This document shows positions 54,801 through 62,203 of a DNA stretch of 64,000 nt, piece by piece. The stretch covers positions 177,524-241,523 of the forward strand of contig DIBY01000016.1 of assembly GCA_002415135.1 (NCBI GenBank), written 5' to 3'. How positions within the stretch are numbered: position 1 is the stretch's first letter; each line of letters opens with the position of its first letter. The notes below the pieces were generated by a model that saw nothing but the letters and a program-made list of their open reading frames with translations, had not been told where the DNA came from and searched no databases. The stretch comes from Flavobacteriales bacterium UBA5040. Its GTDB lineage: Bacteria > Bacteroidota > Bacteroidia > Flavobacteriales > Weeksellaceae. The position numbers and the translations under genes were made by a program.

Positions 54801-55413
54801 AAACCATTAAACCATTGACACCGCCAACAACGACATTTTTGTATAAATACGCTACCGAACCATTCGCAGATTTGGGAACAAGATCAGTGTATCCAAAAAA
54901 TATTTGCGCTAAATTTAATTCCTGCGTCTGATTACTGCTGAAAATTTTATTATAATCGGTAGAAGGCAATTTGGTGTAACTATTATAAGCCGTCACTCCG
55001 CTAAAAGTCCGGTCGGTATAAATGGCATTGTTTTTAAGATTTTCTAATGCTGGATCATTCGTAAAAACCAAACGGCCGTTACTTCCCATAACGACCTTGG
55101 TATAGTTTTTTCCATAAAAGCTAAAATTAAATCCAATGGGAAAGGCTTCACTGAATTTATTGCTACCCGAAGAAGGAAAGATAATAGGCGTTGATCCTGC
55201 CGAAAATCCGTAACCACCAGGACTTTCTTTTGTAATCACATAATCCCCAGTAGAACTCGCAACCGCATCAACTTTTAAATTAAATTGTTCGGCAGTGCAA
55301 AAATTTTGTTCGTTCGGATATACGCTGTTATTGTCCGGATTATAAAGCTGAACAGACTGTCCGTAGCCGAGCATGAATAAACAAAAAGACACTAAAAAAT
55401 AAAACTTCTTCAT
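51820..55413 (-). CDS. Very large secreted protein with T9SS type B (gliding-motility-type) sorting domain
   Basis: 1197 residues from ATG at 55413 (signal peptide MKKFYFLVSFCLFMLGYGQS). An earlier TTG at 55431 overlaps the -7 box and is rejected. The central part has many beta-sandwich repeats (PKD/Ig-like, GDYYVKISNLDGSTLCAGSN, NCPGNTIFNLSQDPSTISNA). The last 85 residues are the CHU_C/T9SS type B domain: INNAFSPNADGINDVWRIEN, IADRNGTKVFESSTPSKNEW, TSTYWYVVSWYDP. It is exported by the type IX system. It may be an adhesin; no catalytic motif was seen. Confidence 0.9.
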   Translation of the reverse strand: MKKFYFLVSFCLFMLGYGQSVQLYNPDNNSVYPNEQNFCTAEQFNLKVDAVASSTGDYVITKESPGGYGFSAGSTPIIFPSSGSNKFSEAFPIGFNFSFYGKNYTKVVMGSNGRLVFTNDPALENLKNNAIYTDRTFSGVTAYNSYTKLPSTDYNKIFSSNQTQELNLAQIFFGYTDLVPKSANGSVAYLYKNVVVGGVNGLMVSFQNQIRTDGLGGISSARYNSNVLLLEDGRVVIYVNDKSEVNYNAILGMQNDDASKFKFPNHSNSGQDYNNGPWKSEGIAWLFTPNQNLTPVFKWTNNGNLVGTNSNTLNNFAPANNDVLKVEVTYLEDASIIATDQVKFKKIITPIIEGTLDCAYKMEVTEATYDSNLLYTWYRVGETSPVGSGRNLSLDRKGSIIGDYYVKISNLDGSTLCAGSNESNRLNFSKQRFPDLVKNSYCLTDNTLSSPASKTINLYNQFYPKYDAASGLEPYKILFYTNAGVVSDADAANFVVPANTELNLRFAVQEITETYTCYEGGLTLYYLSMPPTKSISLCASVTTYNLRAVFQNPAYPLAYAYYYTYVDDGSIADRDAIDVTRSVNVKTSAANCSTNTVVNFVLGATVTLPNVPGQERCAGNDTNANRFDFNLIKATLDPTNQYDIKFYSKSTNQEIVPVAGPVAGSNLNLAGYFWSAINGDYEIYAKVIDRADPSCFSISNDILLRVYNKPKLQVSNPISLKNCPGNTIFNLSQDPSTISNAGPGINVKLEYYSGSNVLLSNAEVIQYDASVLGMTPYIKVIYNISCSDIVIFDLGFYPKPAAVKGEIKVCSELNYSLQNFKNEVINNSANYTLTDLSGNPLPSNFNLSTLPLTVNYLIKDNATGCISDSQTLTFVQGVSSALNVTETDYTLCDTDFDGKTAFNLDSKKSVFTNDASAVFEYFKDSNLTQSINSNYTNETAFAQTVFVRITIPGFCPSIAKINLKVNTSTKSTTLLDKYFICYGETLVIDAGSENTSWKWSTGETTQTASFTNAGNYSVELMNSNNCTYTHNFIISDENQPKIQVINQSNNSIEVIAEGGVKPYLYYFNGVPQSSNILFNPTGSSYVIQVESATACIGPPKTVYFIKINNAFSPNADGINDVWRIENLERMEQVSIVIADRNGTKVFESSTPSKNEWDGKHNNRALPTSTYWYVVSWYDPVSLKAEQRKGWILMKNRN

Positions 55414-55428
55414 CAAATCATTTTTTTT

Positions 55429-55436
55429 CAAAAATA
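55429..55436 (-). promoter_or_regulatory. -7 promoter box deciding the start of the T9SS type B gene
   Basis: Minus-strand TATTTTTG overlaps the alternative TTG codon at 55431 and lies 15 bases before the ATG at 55413. Confidence 0.55.
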
Positions 55437-55513
55437 CGTTATTTATTAAAACATATTTTCGACCTATTTTAGTATAAATGTTATGAAAAATTAACTTTTT
55501 TAAAATTTTCTGT

Positions 55514-55521
55514 TACATTTG
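55514..55521 (+). promoter_or_regulatory. -7 promoter box of the amino-acid permease gene
   Basis: TACATTTG fits TAnnTTTG, 19 bases before the ATG at 55541. Confidence 0.55.
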
Positions 55522-55540
55522 TGTAAATTAAAGATTTACG

Positions 55541-57229
55541 ATGAACCAACTATTCAGAAGAAAACAATATTCAGCAAGCGAAAAACCATCTGGATTACTG
55601 CGTGTTTTAGGCGTTTGGGATATCGTATTTTTCGGTATTGCTGCCATTATTGGGGCTGGAAGTTTCAGCTCTTTGGGAGAAGCCGTATTTCGCGGTGGTC
55701 CCGGGGTGATCATTTTATACATCATTTGTGGTTTTGCCTGTGGCTTTACAGCCTTGTGTTATGCGGAGTTTGCAAGTCGTATTCCGACTGCAGGTTCGGC
55801 TTACACTTACGCTTATGCAAGTTTCGGTGAACTCATTGCCTGGATTATCGGTTGGGCTTTGATCATGGAATATTCTTTTGGAAACATTTATGTTGCTTTT
55901 TCGTGGTCAGATTACTTCACCAGTTTTATGGGAAGAATCGGAGTTCATATCCCAGAATTTTTAACCTGTAGTTATCCGGAAGCTAAAAAAGCCTTCTTTG
56001 GTACGTCTGAAAATCAAGAACTTTTGAATGCCTGGAAAAATGCGCCCATCGTTGGAAACCTAAAAATCATTTTAGATCTCCCAGCTTTAGTCATCAACGG
56101 ATTAATTACCTGGTTGGTTTATCGCGGTGTGCGTGAAAGTAAAAACTTCAACAACGTCTTGGTTTTGATGAAATTGGCGGTTATTGTTTTGATCATTTTA
56201 GTAGGAGTCGCCTACGTGAATGTCGATAACTGGATGCCGATCAATCCTACAACACAAGTTGCGTCTTTTATGCCTAATGGATTTACGGGAGTCATGACGG
56301 CTGTGTCAGGAGTTTTCTTTGCCTACATCGGTTTTGATGCTTTGAGTGTCTTGTCTGAAGAAACCAAAGATCCACAGAAAAATCTACCACGCGGAATGAT
56401 CATATCTCTTGTTTTATGCACCGTGATTTATATTATTCTCACTTTGGTTCTGACTGGAATGGTTGATTATAGAAAATTTGATGGAGTTGGTGACCCACTC
56501 GCGTTCATCTTTGAAAAATCAAATGCCAATCTTCCTTGGATGGAACTAACGGTTTCTTTTGTCGCCATTATTGCAATCACTACCGTATTATTAGTGTTCC
56601 AAATGGGACAACCGAGAATCTGGTATGCAATGAGCCGTGACGGTTTAATGCCAAAGAAATTCATGACCATTCACCCAAAATACAATACGCCGTCTTATGC
56701 AACCGTCATCACTGGAATCGTAGTTGGGATCCCAATTTTATTTACCGATAAATCTTTCATTTTAGACTTTACGAGTATCGGAACCATTTTCGCTTTCGTA
56801 CTGGTTTGTGGTGGAGTGCTTTTGCTTCCTGCCAAGAAAAAATTGCCTGGTAGATTTCATATGCCTTATATCAATTCCAAAATTATATTCCCGATTATTT
56901 TCTTGGGAGGATTAGCATTTTTCTACTTTTGGCAACCTACCTTTTTCCAAAATTTAATGGATTGGAGAGATCCCGCCGAAGGTGAATTCAGAATCTCGAT
57001 GTTCTTTTTCATCGTCATAAATCTGGTCCTTTGCGTTTTAGCTTTTGTTAAAAATTTATCGCTCATCCCATTGATGGGCTTAAGTTCTTGTCTTTATCTT
57101 TTAACAGGAATGACGCACAACAACTGGTTCTGGTTCGCCGTTTGGTTTGCCATCGGATTGGTGATTTATTTCTCGTATGGTTATAGAAACAGCAAATTGC
57201 AAAAAGAACTAAATGGAGATCTAGATTAG
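55541..57229 (+). CDS. APC-family amino-acid permease
   Basis: 562 residues with about 13 membrane helices. The APC signature is IAAIIGAGSFSSLGEAVFRG (first helix, unwound binding segment) and FASRIPTAGSAYTYAYASFG. FFAYIGFDALSVLSEETKDP is the helix 6 substrate region and the long helix with QPRIWYAMSRDGLMPKKF is family-typical. It resembles cationic-amino-acid transporters (CAT/YfnA-like). The substrate is not decided. Monocistronic with promoter and terminator. Confidence 0.9.
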   Translation: MNQLFRRKQYSASEKPSGLLRVLGVWDIVFFGIAAIIGAGSFSSLGEAVFRGGPGVIILYIICGFACGFTALCYAEFASRIPTAGSAYTYAYASFGELIAWIIGWALIMEYSFGNIYVAFSWSDYFTSFMGRIGVHIPEFLTCSYPEAKKAFFGTSENQELLNAWKNAPIVGNLKIILDLPALVINGLITWLVYRGVRESKNFNNVLVLMKLAVIVLIILVGVAYVNVDNWMPINPTTQVASFMPNGFTGVMTAVSGVFFAYIGFDALSVLSEETKDPQKNLPRGMIISLVLCTVIYIILTLVLTGMVDYRKFDGVGDPLAFIFEKSNANLPWMELTVSFVAIIAITTVLLVFQMGQPRIWYAMSRDGLMPKKFMTIHPKYNTPSYATVITGIVVGIPILFTDKSFILDFTSIGTIFAFVLVCGGVLLLPAKKKLPGRFHMPYINSKIIFPIIFLGGLAFFYFWQPTFFQNLMDWRDPAEGEFRISMFFFIVINLVLCVLAFVKNLSLIPLMGLSSCLYLLTGMTHNNWFWFAVWFAIGLVIYFSYGYRNSKLQKELNGDLD

Positions 57230-57286
57230 AATTACTTTCTAACACAGCAAAGCTTTTCTTAAAAATTTACCATTTAATTAAGCATA

Positions 57287-57322
57287 AAAAATCCGTCTCG
57301 TTATACAACAAGACGGATTTTT
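57287..57322. terminator. Bidirectional intrinsic terminator
   Basis: Stem AAAAATCCGTCT / AGACGGATTTTT with a 12-base loop, between the convergent permease and phosphorylase genes. Confidence 0.88.
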
Positions 57323-57337
57323 ATTCAACTGAATATC

Positions 57338-58996
57338 TTAGTTAATATAAATCTGTTTATAATATTCATCTGCCATGCGGTCAGAATTAAAGGCAACTTT
57401 CACATCATCCATCGCATTATGCTGTACTTGACGCCATTCATCCGGACGGTCATAATACATTGGAATAATCTCGTTCTCTAAAATTTCGTACAACTTATTA
57501 AGGTCATAATTATCCTGATCATAAACGCTCATGTTATCATAATCTGCTTTTGGAACCACGAAAGAGTTTTCACCATGTTTCGCAAACTCAGGAATCCAAC
57601 CATCGTCGGTGGATAAGTTGACGGAACCATTCATCGCGGCACTCATTCCCGATGTTCCAGACGCTTCTCTTGGAACTCTTGGATTGTTTAACCATAAGTC
57701 AGAACCTTGCTTCATTGATTTACTCAAGGCCAATTCATAACCAGTCAGTACTGCTACGTTTTTATAATTCTTGCTGGCTTCTACCAAACCATTAAAGGTA
57801 GAAATCGCCGCATAATCCATTGGATATGGTTTTCCTGCCCAAACGATCTGAACTGGATATTTCGGATTATTAAGTAATCTTTCAAATCGTTCTTTGTCAT
57901 GAAGCAATAGATCTGCTCTTTTATAACCTGCAAATCTTCTTGCCCAAACAATAGTAAACACATTTGAATCAAATAAGTTCCCCGTTTGATCAGCTACGAT
58001 TTTGAAAAACCTTTTCTTTAAATGTTTTTTTCTGAAATCAAATAAAGTAGCATCGTCTTCATCTTTCGACTGGTACAAAGGTTTATCTGCCCAGTATTTA
58101 TATTCCTGTGCGTTGGTAATTGCTTTAATTTCACAGATACGGGAATATTTACTCCACATTTGATTTGATACCACTCCATGTAATTGCGAAACGCCATTAG
58201 CAATTCTCGCCATACGCAAAGCACAAAGCGAATGGTTAAAACGGTCATCTTCTACACCTTCAATCAATTTCACTTCGTCAATTGACAAGCCTGAAAAGTA
58301 AGACATATCGTGACACATAAAAATATTGTGTTTCTCATTTCCTGCTTCTTCCGGAGTATGCGTGGTGAAGACTAATTTCTCTTTCACTTTCGCTAAATCA
58401 CCATCGAATTTTTTTAAGAGATAAAATGCTGCTGGCAGTCCGTGTGCTTCATTTAAATGATAAACATCTCTTTCAAAATTCATCATGTCTAATAATTTCG
58501 CACCACCTTTTCCAAGTAAAATATATTGTGCGATTTTAGTAGATTCATTGGCATCGTACAAACGGTGACAAATTGTTTTTGAAATATGATCGTTTTCCGG
58601 AACGTCGGTTGATAAGAAAAACATCGGTGCTGTATGGAAAGTTTCTGGTGCCAGATAAAAAACTTTTACCCAAACCGGTGCAGAATGAATTTCAATTTGA
58701 AACTTAATGCCTGTATCTTCTAAAAAAGAATACATTTTTCGCGTCCAGGTTGGTTGTAAAGTCTGATCATGATTTCTGGCTTGATCGTAATAACCGAACT
58801 TCCATAAAATACCAATTCCTACTAAATCCTGTTTGAGGTTAAAAGCACTTTTCATATGAGAACCGGCTAGAAATCCTAATCCTCCAGAATATATTTTGAG
58901 GGCTTGATCAATAGCAAATTCCATTGAAAAGTAGGCCACTTTTTTTGAGTAATTGGGGTTGATGCTGTATGGCATCGAAAAGTTTTTAAAGTCCAT
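57338..58996 (-). CDS. Alpha-glucan phosphorylase-like GT35 protein lacking the PLP lysine
   Basis: 552 residues, short (maltodextrin/AgpA-type) glycogen-phosphorylase family: AYFSMEFAIDQALKIYSGGL, YHLNEAHGLPAAF, VWARRFAGYKRADLLLHDKE, NNPRVPREASGTSGMSAAMN. In the family the cofactor PLP is bound to lysine in GTSGMK/GTGNMK; here the position is S452 (GTSGMS). The codon is AGT with no ambiguity. It would otherwise degrade storage or maltodextrin glucans with phosphate. The change may make it a non-phosphorolytic relative or a lineage variant. A GH63-like glucosidase lies 3 kb away, but not in the same operon. Confidence 0.85.
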   Translation of the reverse strand: MDFKNFSMPYSINPNYSKKVAYFSMEFAIDQALKIYSGGLGFLAGSHMKSAFNLKQDLVGIGILWKFGYYDQARNHDQTLQPTWTRKMYSFLEDTGIKFQIEIHSAPVWVKVFYLAPETFHTAPMFFLSTDVPENDHISKTICHRLYDANESTKIAQYILLGKGGAKLLDMMNFERDVYHLNEAHGLPAAFYLLKKFDGDLAKVKEKLVFTTHTPEEAGNEKHNIFMCHDMSYFSGLSIDEVKLIEGVEDDRFNHSLCALRMARIANGVSQLHGVVSNQMWSKYSRICEIKAITNAQEYKYWADKPLYQSKDEDDATLFDFRKKHLKKRFFKIVADQTGNLFDSNVFTIVWARRFAGYKRADLLLHDKERFERLLNNPKYPVQIVWAGKPYPMDYAAISTFNGLVEASKNYKNVAVLTGYELALSKSMKQGSDLWLNNPRVPREASGTSGMSAAMNGSVNLSTDDGWIPEFAKHGENSFVVPKADYDNMSVYDQDNYDLNKLYEILENEIIPMYYDRPDEWRQVQHNAMDDVKVAFNSDRMADEYYKQIYIN

Positions 58997-59019
58997 TGTT
59001 ATAAATTAAAAATGAAGTG

Positions 59020-59027
59020 CAAATGTA
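59020..59027 (-). promoter_or_regulatory. -7 promoter box of the phosphorylase gene
   Basis: Minus-strand TACATTTG fits TAnnTTTG, 23 bases before the ATG at 58996. Confidence 0.5.
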
Positions 59028-59216
59028 TTGATTTTAAGTTTTGTAGGAAATGTTTGTACCTTAATATTTAGAAATACTGTCTTATCTCATCTTAGCTTCA
59101 TTCCGTTGTAATTGAAATTAAAGATCTGTATTTTATATTCTGAAACTGACCAATTTAAATCATATTCAATTTTGTTCATCTGAGCATAATTTTAAAAAAG
59201 TTCAGGTCGTTTTTTG

Positions 59217-59224
59217 TAAATTTG
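59217..59224 (+). promoter_or_regulatory. -7 promoter box of the DUF1572 gene
   Basis: TAAATTTG lies 30 bases before the ATG at 59255 and overlaps the alternative TTG at 59222, so the shorter protein is preferred. Confidence 0.5.
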
Positions 59225-59254
59225 AGTTGTTCTATTTCCCTTAAAAATTTTAAA

Positions 59255-59845
59255 ATGAAAGATCTCTTTATCACAAGGTTTCAATACTATAAAGAATTGG
59301 CTGAAAAAACATTCGAGCAACTTTCGGAAGAACAGCTTTTTTGGAAATACAATGAAGAAAGCAATTCCATCGCAACTTTGGTTAAACATTTGTCCGGAAA
59401 TATGCAATCTCGCTGGACCAATTTTCTAACGGAAGACGGCGAAAAAAGCTGGAGAAACCGCGATTCTGAATTTGAAAATGATATTCGGTCGAAAGCTGAA
59501 ATGTTGGAAACTTGGACGAAAGGTTGGCAAGTTTTATTTGACACTTTAAATCAAATTAAAGAAGAAAACTGGAACGACGCGATTGCCATCCTTGGAGAGG
59601 AACAAACTGTTTTAGATGCAGTTTTAAGACAGCTCGCGCATTATCCTTATCATATCGGACAAATTGTTTTTATAGGCAAAATGCTGAAAAATGATAATTG
59701 GAAAACTTTGTCCATCGCAAAAAATAAATCGATTCCTTTTGATATTGAGAAACTTAAAAGTCTCGACCCTTCTGAAATTCAGGAAAATTCTTCACCAGTT
59801 TGTTATGCAAAAAGCGATGAAGTTCGCGATGATTACAAAATTTAA
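59255..59845 (+). CDS. DUF1572 (DinB-superfamily) protein
   Basis: 196 residues from ATG at 59255 (MKDLFITRFQYYKELAEKTF). DinB-like four-helix bundle with metal-binding histidines in TLVKHLSGNMQSRWTNFLTE and in HYPYHIGQIVFIGKM. DUF1572 proteins may act on bacillithiol-like or other thiols; the activity here is unknown. No signal peptide. It is followed after 95 bases by a cupin gene on the same strand. Confidence 0.83.
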   Translation: MKDLFITRFQYYKELAEKTFEQLSEEQLFWKYNEESNSIATLVKHLSGNMQSRWTNFLTEDGEKSWRNRDSEFENDIRSKAEMLETWTKGWQVLFDTLNQIKEENWNDAIAILGEEQTVLDAVLRQLAHYPYHIGQIVFIGKMLKNDNWKTLSIAKNKSIPFDIEKLKSLDPSEIQENSSPVCYAKSDEVRDDYKI

Positions 59846-59940
59846 GAATTCTGACATAAATCACTTCTGATAAAAGTCACCACCGTTTATAAAATCCTGT
59901 AGGTGGTTGTGACTAATTTTACACCATCAAACTAAAAGAC

Positions 59941-60522
59941 ATGAGAACAGATGGTGGAATGCAAAATCTCGAGCAGGTTTTAATAGATTTAAAAACGAAG
60001 AAGAGCTTAAGTTTCGAAGATGTTTGCGACTTACTATTCACTTTTCAGTTCAAAGATTTCGATGAGCTTTTTCAAATATCGCCGTTAGAAGTTCCGAACG
60101 AAACTTTTATGAGAATTCCGGTTTACCATGATGAATTTGTAGCAGCGCTGAAGATTTGGGGAACCAATAACAATTCTGCGATCCGCGACCATTCTAATTA
60201 CGACGCAAAAATTAAAGTCTTAAAAGGGAGTTTAACCGAAGTGAGTTATCGTGAAAACTCCAACTTCATCGAGTACGACTCCAAAGCGACCGCACGAACT
60301 GGTGATTTATTAATGGAGCAACAAAGCGACATCAACTCCATCATCAACAATTCACAAGGAATTTCGGTCAGCATTCATGTTTACAGAACTCCAAAATTAA
60401 AGTTAGAAGGTGTTAGAATTTTTGATACCGAAAAACGCAGAATAGCGATTCTTTCTGCCGAAGCCAAAGCATGTTCGTGGAGCTTGCCCGAAAATAATTA
60501 TCAAAAAATCATTCAAATATAA
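59941..60522 (+). CDS. Cysteine-dioxygenase-like cupin missing one iron ligand
   Basis: 193 residues, cysteine dioxygenase type I family: ALKIWGTNNNSAIRDHSNYD then KIKVLKGSLTEVSY, and GISVSIHVYRTP. CDO binds iron through three histidines (H86, H88, H140 of rat enzyme). Here the second and third are H84 and H146, but the first is R82 (IRDH). The codon is CGC, one transition from CAC. The fold is intact. It could be an inactive or altered dioxygenase, or the result of a base error. Possible substrates are cysteine or another thiol. Confidence 0.78.
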   Translation: MRTDGGMQNLEQVLIDLKTKKSLSFEDVCDLLFTFQFKDFDELFQISPLEVPNETFMRIPVYHDEFVAALKIWGTNNNSAIRDHSNYDAKIKVLKGSLTEVSYRENSNFIEYDSKATARTGDLLMEQQSDINSIINNSQGISVSIHVYRTPKLKLEGVRIFDTEKRRIAILSAEAKACSWSLPENNYQKIIQI

Positions 60523-60564
60523 GATTACAAAATTTCATTTAAATTAAATTTCATTCATTGAAAA

Positions 60565-60591
60565 AATCACAACTCGTTGTGGTTTTTTTTT
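60565..60591 (+). terminator. Intrinsic terminator of the cupin gene
   Basis: AATCACAA pairs with TTGTGGTT (one wobble) with a CTCG loop and a run of nine T. Confidence 0.75.
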
Positions 60592-60628
60592 GACCAGCAG
60601 ATGAGGCCGATGGAAAAAAAATAATCTT

Positions 60629-60636
60629 TAAATTTG
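60629..60636 (+). promoter_or_regulatory. -7 promoter box of mtaB
   Basis: TAAATTTG lies 12 bases before the ATG at 60649 and includes the alternative TTG at 60634. Confidence 0.5.
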
Positions 60637-60648
60637 CACCATTCAATT

Positions 60649-61998
60649 ATGGAACACTTACACTCAAAAACCGCCGCTTTTCATACTTTAGGATGCAAAC
60701 TTAATTTTGCAGAAACCTCAACTATTGCCCGTCAGCTTACTAGTGCTGGTTATCAGAAGGTCAGTTTTGATGAGCCTGCGCATGTTTACATTATCAACAC
60801 CTGTTCGGTTACAGAAAATGCAGATCGGGAGTGTAAGTTTCATGTAAAGCGCGCTATGAAAGCAAATCCCGATGGTTTGGTCGTGATTTTAGGTTGTTAT
60901 GCACAATTGAAACCGGAAGAAATTTCGGCGATTACAGGAGTAGATTTGGTTTTAGGAGCAAAGGAGAAATTTAATATTTTAAGTTATCTCGATGATTTGG
61001 AAAAATCAGAAAGCCATGGAATTATTCATTCTTGCGAGATTGATGAAGCAGATTTCTTTATCGGAAGTTATTCTATTGGAGATCGAACACGCGCTTTTTT
61101 GAAAGTTCAGGATGGGTGCGATTATAAATGTACGTATTGCACGATTCCTTTAGCAAGAGGGATTTCCCGCTCCGACACCATAGAAAGTGTCGTTAAAAAT
61201 GCGACTGAAATTTCACAAAAAGGAATTAAAGAAATCGTTTTGACGGGTGTAAATATTGGTGATTACGGTAAAGGTGAATTCGGAAATAAAAAACATGAAC
61301 ATACTTTTCTGGATTTAATTTCAGAATTGGATCAAGTAGATGGAATTGAAAGAATCCGTATTTCTTCGATTGAACCCAACTTATTAAAAAACGAAAGCAT
61401 CGAATTGGTGGCGAAAAGCAAACGTTTTGTACCGCATTTTCATATTCCGTTACAAAGCGGAAGCGATGATTTATTGAAGAAAATGAAGCGCCGCTACATG
61501 AGCGGTTTGTATGCTGACCGAGTTGCAAAGATTCGTGAAGTAATGCCAGATTCTTGTATTGGAGTTGATGTAATTGTAGGTTTTCCTGGAGAAACGGAAG
61601 AAAAGTTTTTAGAAACTTATAATTTCCTGAACGAATTACCGATCTCTTATCTACACGTGTTCACTTATTCTGAAAGAGAAAATACCGAAGCGGTAGAAAT
61701 GGAGGGCGTAATTCCGATTCCTGAAAGAAAGCGCAGAAATAAAATGTTGCGAATTCTTTCGGAGAAGAAGAAAATGGCTTTTTACCAGACCCAGTTAGGG
61801 AAAACACTTCCGGTGCTTTGGGAACATGAAAACAAAAATGGGCTGATGTTCGGCTTTACCGAAAATTATGTGCGCGTTCAAAAACCTTTCGATATTAATT
61901 CTGTGAATGAAATTGAATATCTGAAACTCCATAAAATACAAAGCGACGGAACCGTTTCTGTGCTCGCCGCTTTTGAAAATTTTCTTGCGAAGGTTTAA
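60649..61998 (+). CDS. mtaB: tRNA t6A37 methylthiotransferase MtaB
   Basis: 449 residues from ATG at 60649 (MEHLHSKTAAFHTLGCKLNF). The N-terminal MTTase domain has three cysteines of the auxiliary cluster (LGCKLNFAE, NTCSVTENADREC, LGCYAQLKP). The radical-SAM motif is CDYKCTYCTIP (CxxxCxxC). A TRAM-like C-terminal part follows (TLPVLWEHENKNGLMFGFTE). It converts t6A37 to ms2t6A in tRNAs reading ANN codons. All cluster cysteines are present. The small convergent gene begins directly after its stop. Confidence 0.93.
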   Translation: MEHLHSKTAAFHTLGCKLNFAETSTIARQLTSAGYQKVSFDEPAHVYIINTCSVTENADRECKFHVKRAMKANPDGLVVILGCYAQLKPEEISAITGVDLVLGAKEKFNILSYLDDLEKSESHGIIHSCEIDEADFFIGSYSIGDRTRAFLKVQDGCDYKCTYCTIPLARGISRSDTIESVVKNATEISQKGIKEIVLTGVNIGDYGKGEFGNKKHEHTFLDLISELDQVDGIERIRISSIEPNLLKNESIELVAKSKRFVPHFHIPLQSGSDDLLKKMKRRYMSGLYADRVAKIREVMPDSCIGVDVIVGFPGETEEKFLETYNFLNELPISYLHVFTYSERENTEAVEMEGVIPIPERKRRNKMLRILSEKKKMAFYQTQLGKTLPVLWEHENKNGLMFGFTENYVRVQKPFDINSVNEIEYLKLHKIQSDGTVSVLAAFENFLAKV

Positions 61999-62154
61999 TT
62001 AATTCGTCACTGGTTGTGCTTCTCCTGTAGGCAGACTTTGAAATAAGCCAGGGAAAAACGCGAGCAGTACGAAGTAAGAAATAATGGCAATTACAACTGC
62101 TGCAATTCCGATAATTACAATTGGTGCTGGTTTATTTTTCTTTGAAGGTTCCAT
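61999..62154 (-). CDS. Small single-pass membrane protein (51 aa)
   Basis: ATG at 62154 to TAA at 61999-62001 encodes 51 residues: a basic start (MEPSKKNKPAP), one hydrophobic helix (about 12-34, IVIIGIAAVVIAIISYFVLL), and a short polar tail. It lies downstream of the glucosidase on the same strand with a 49-base gap and converges with mtaB. The function is unknown and no family was recognised. Confidence 0.6.
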   Translation of the reverse strand: MEPSKKNKPAPIVIIGIAAVVIAIISYFVLLAFFPGLFQSLPTGEAQPVTN

Positions 62155-62203
62155 AACTTTTATTTTTTATATTCTGAATTACTTCAACAAAATTTAAACC
62201 GTT

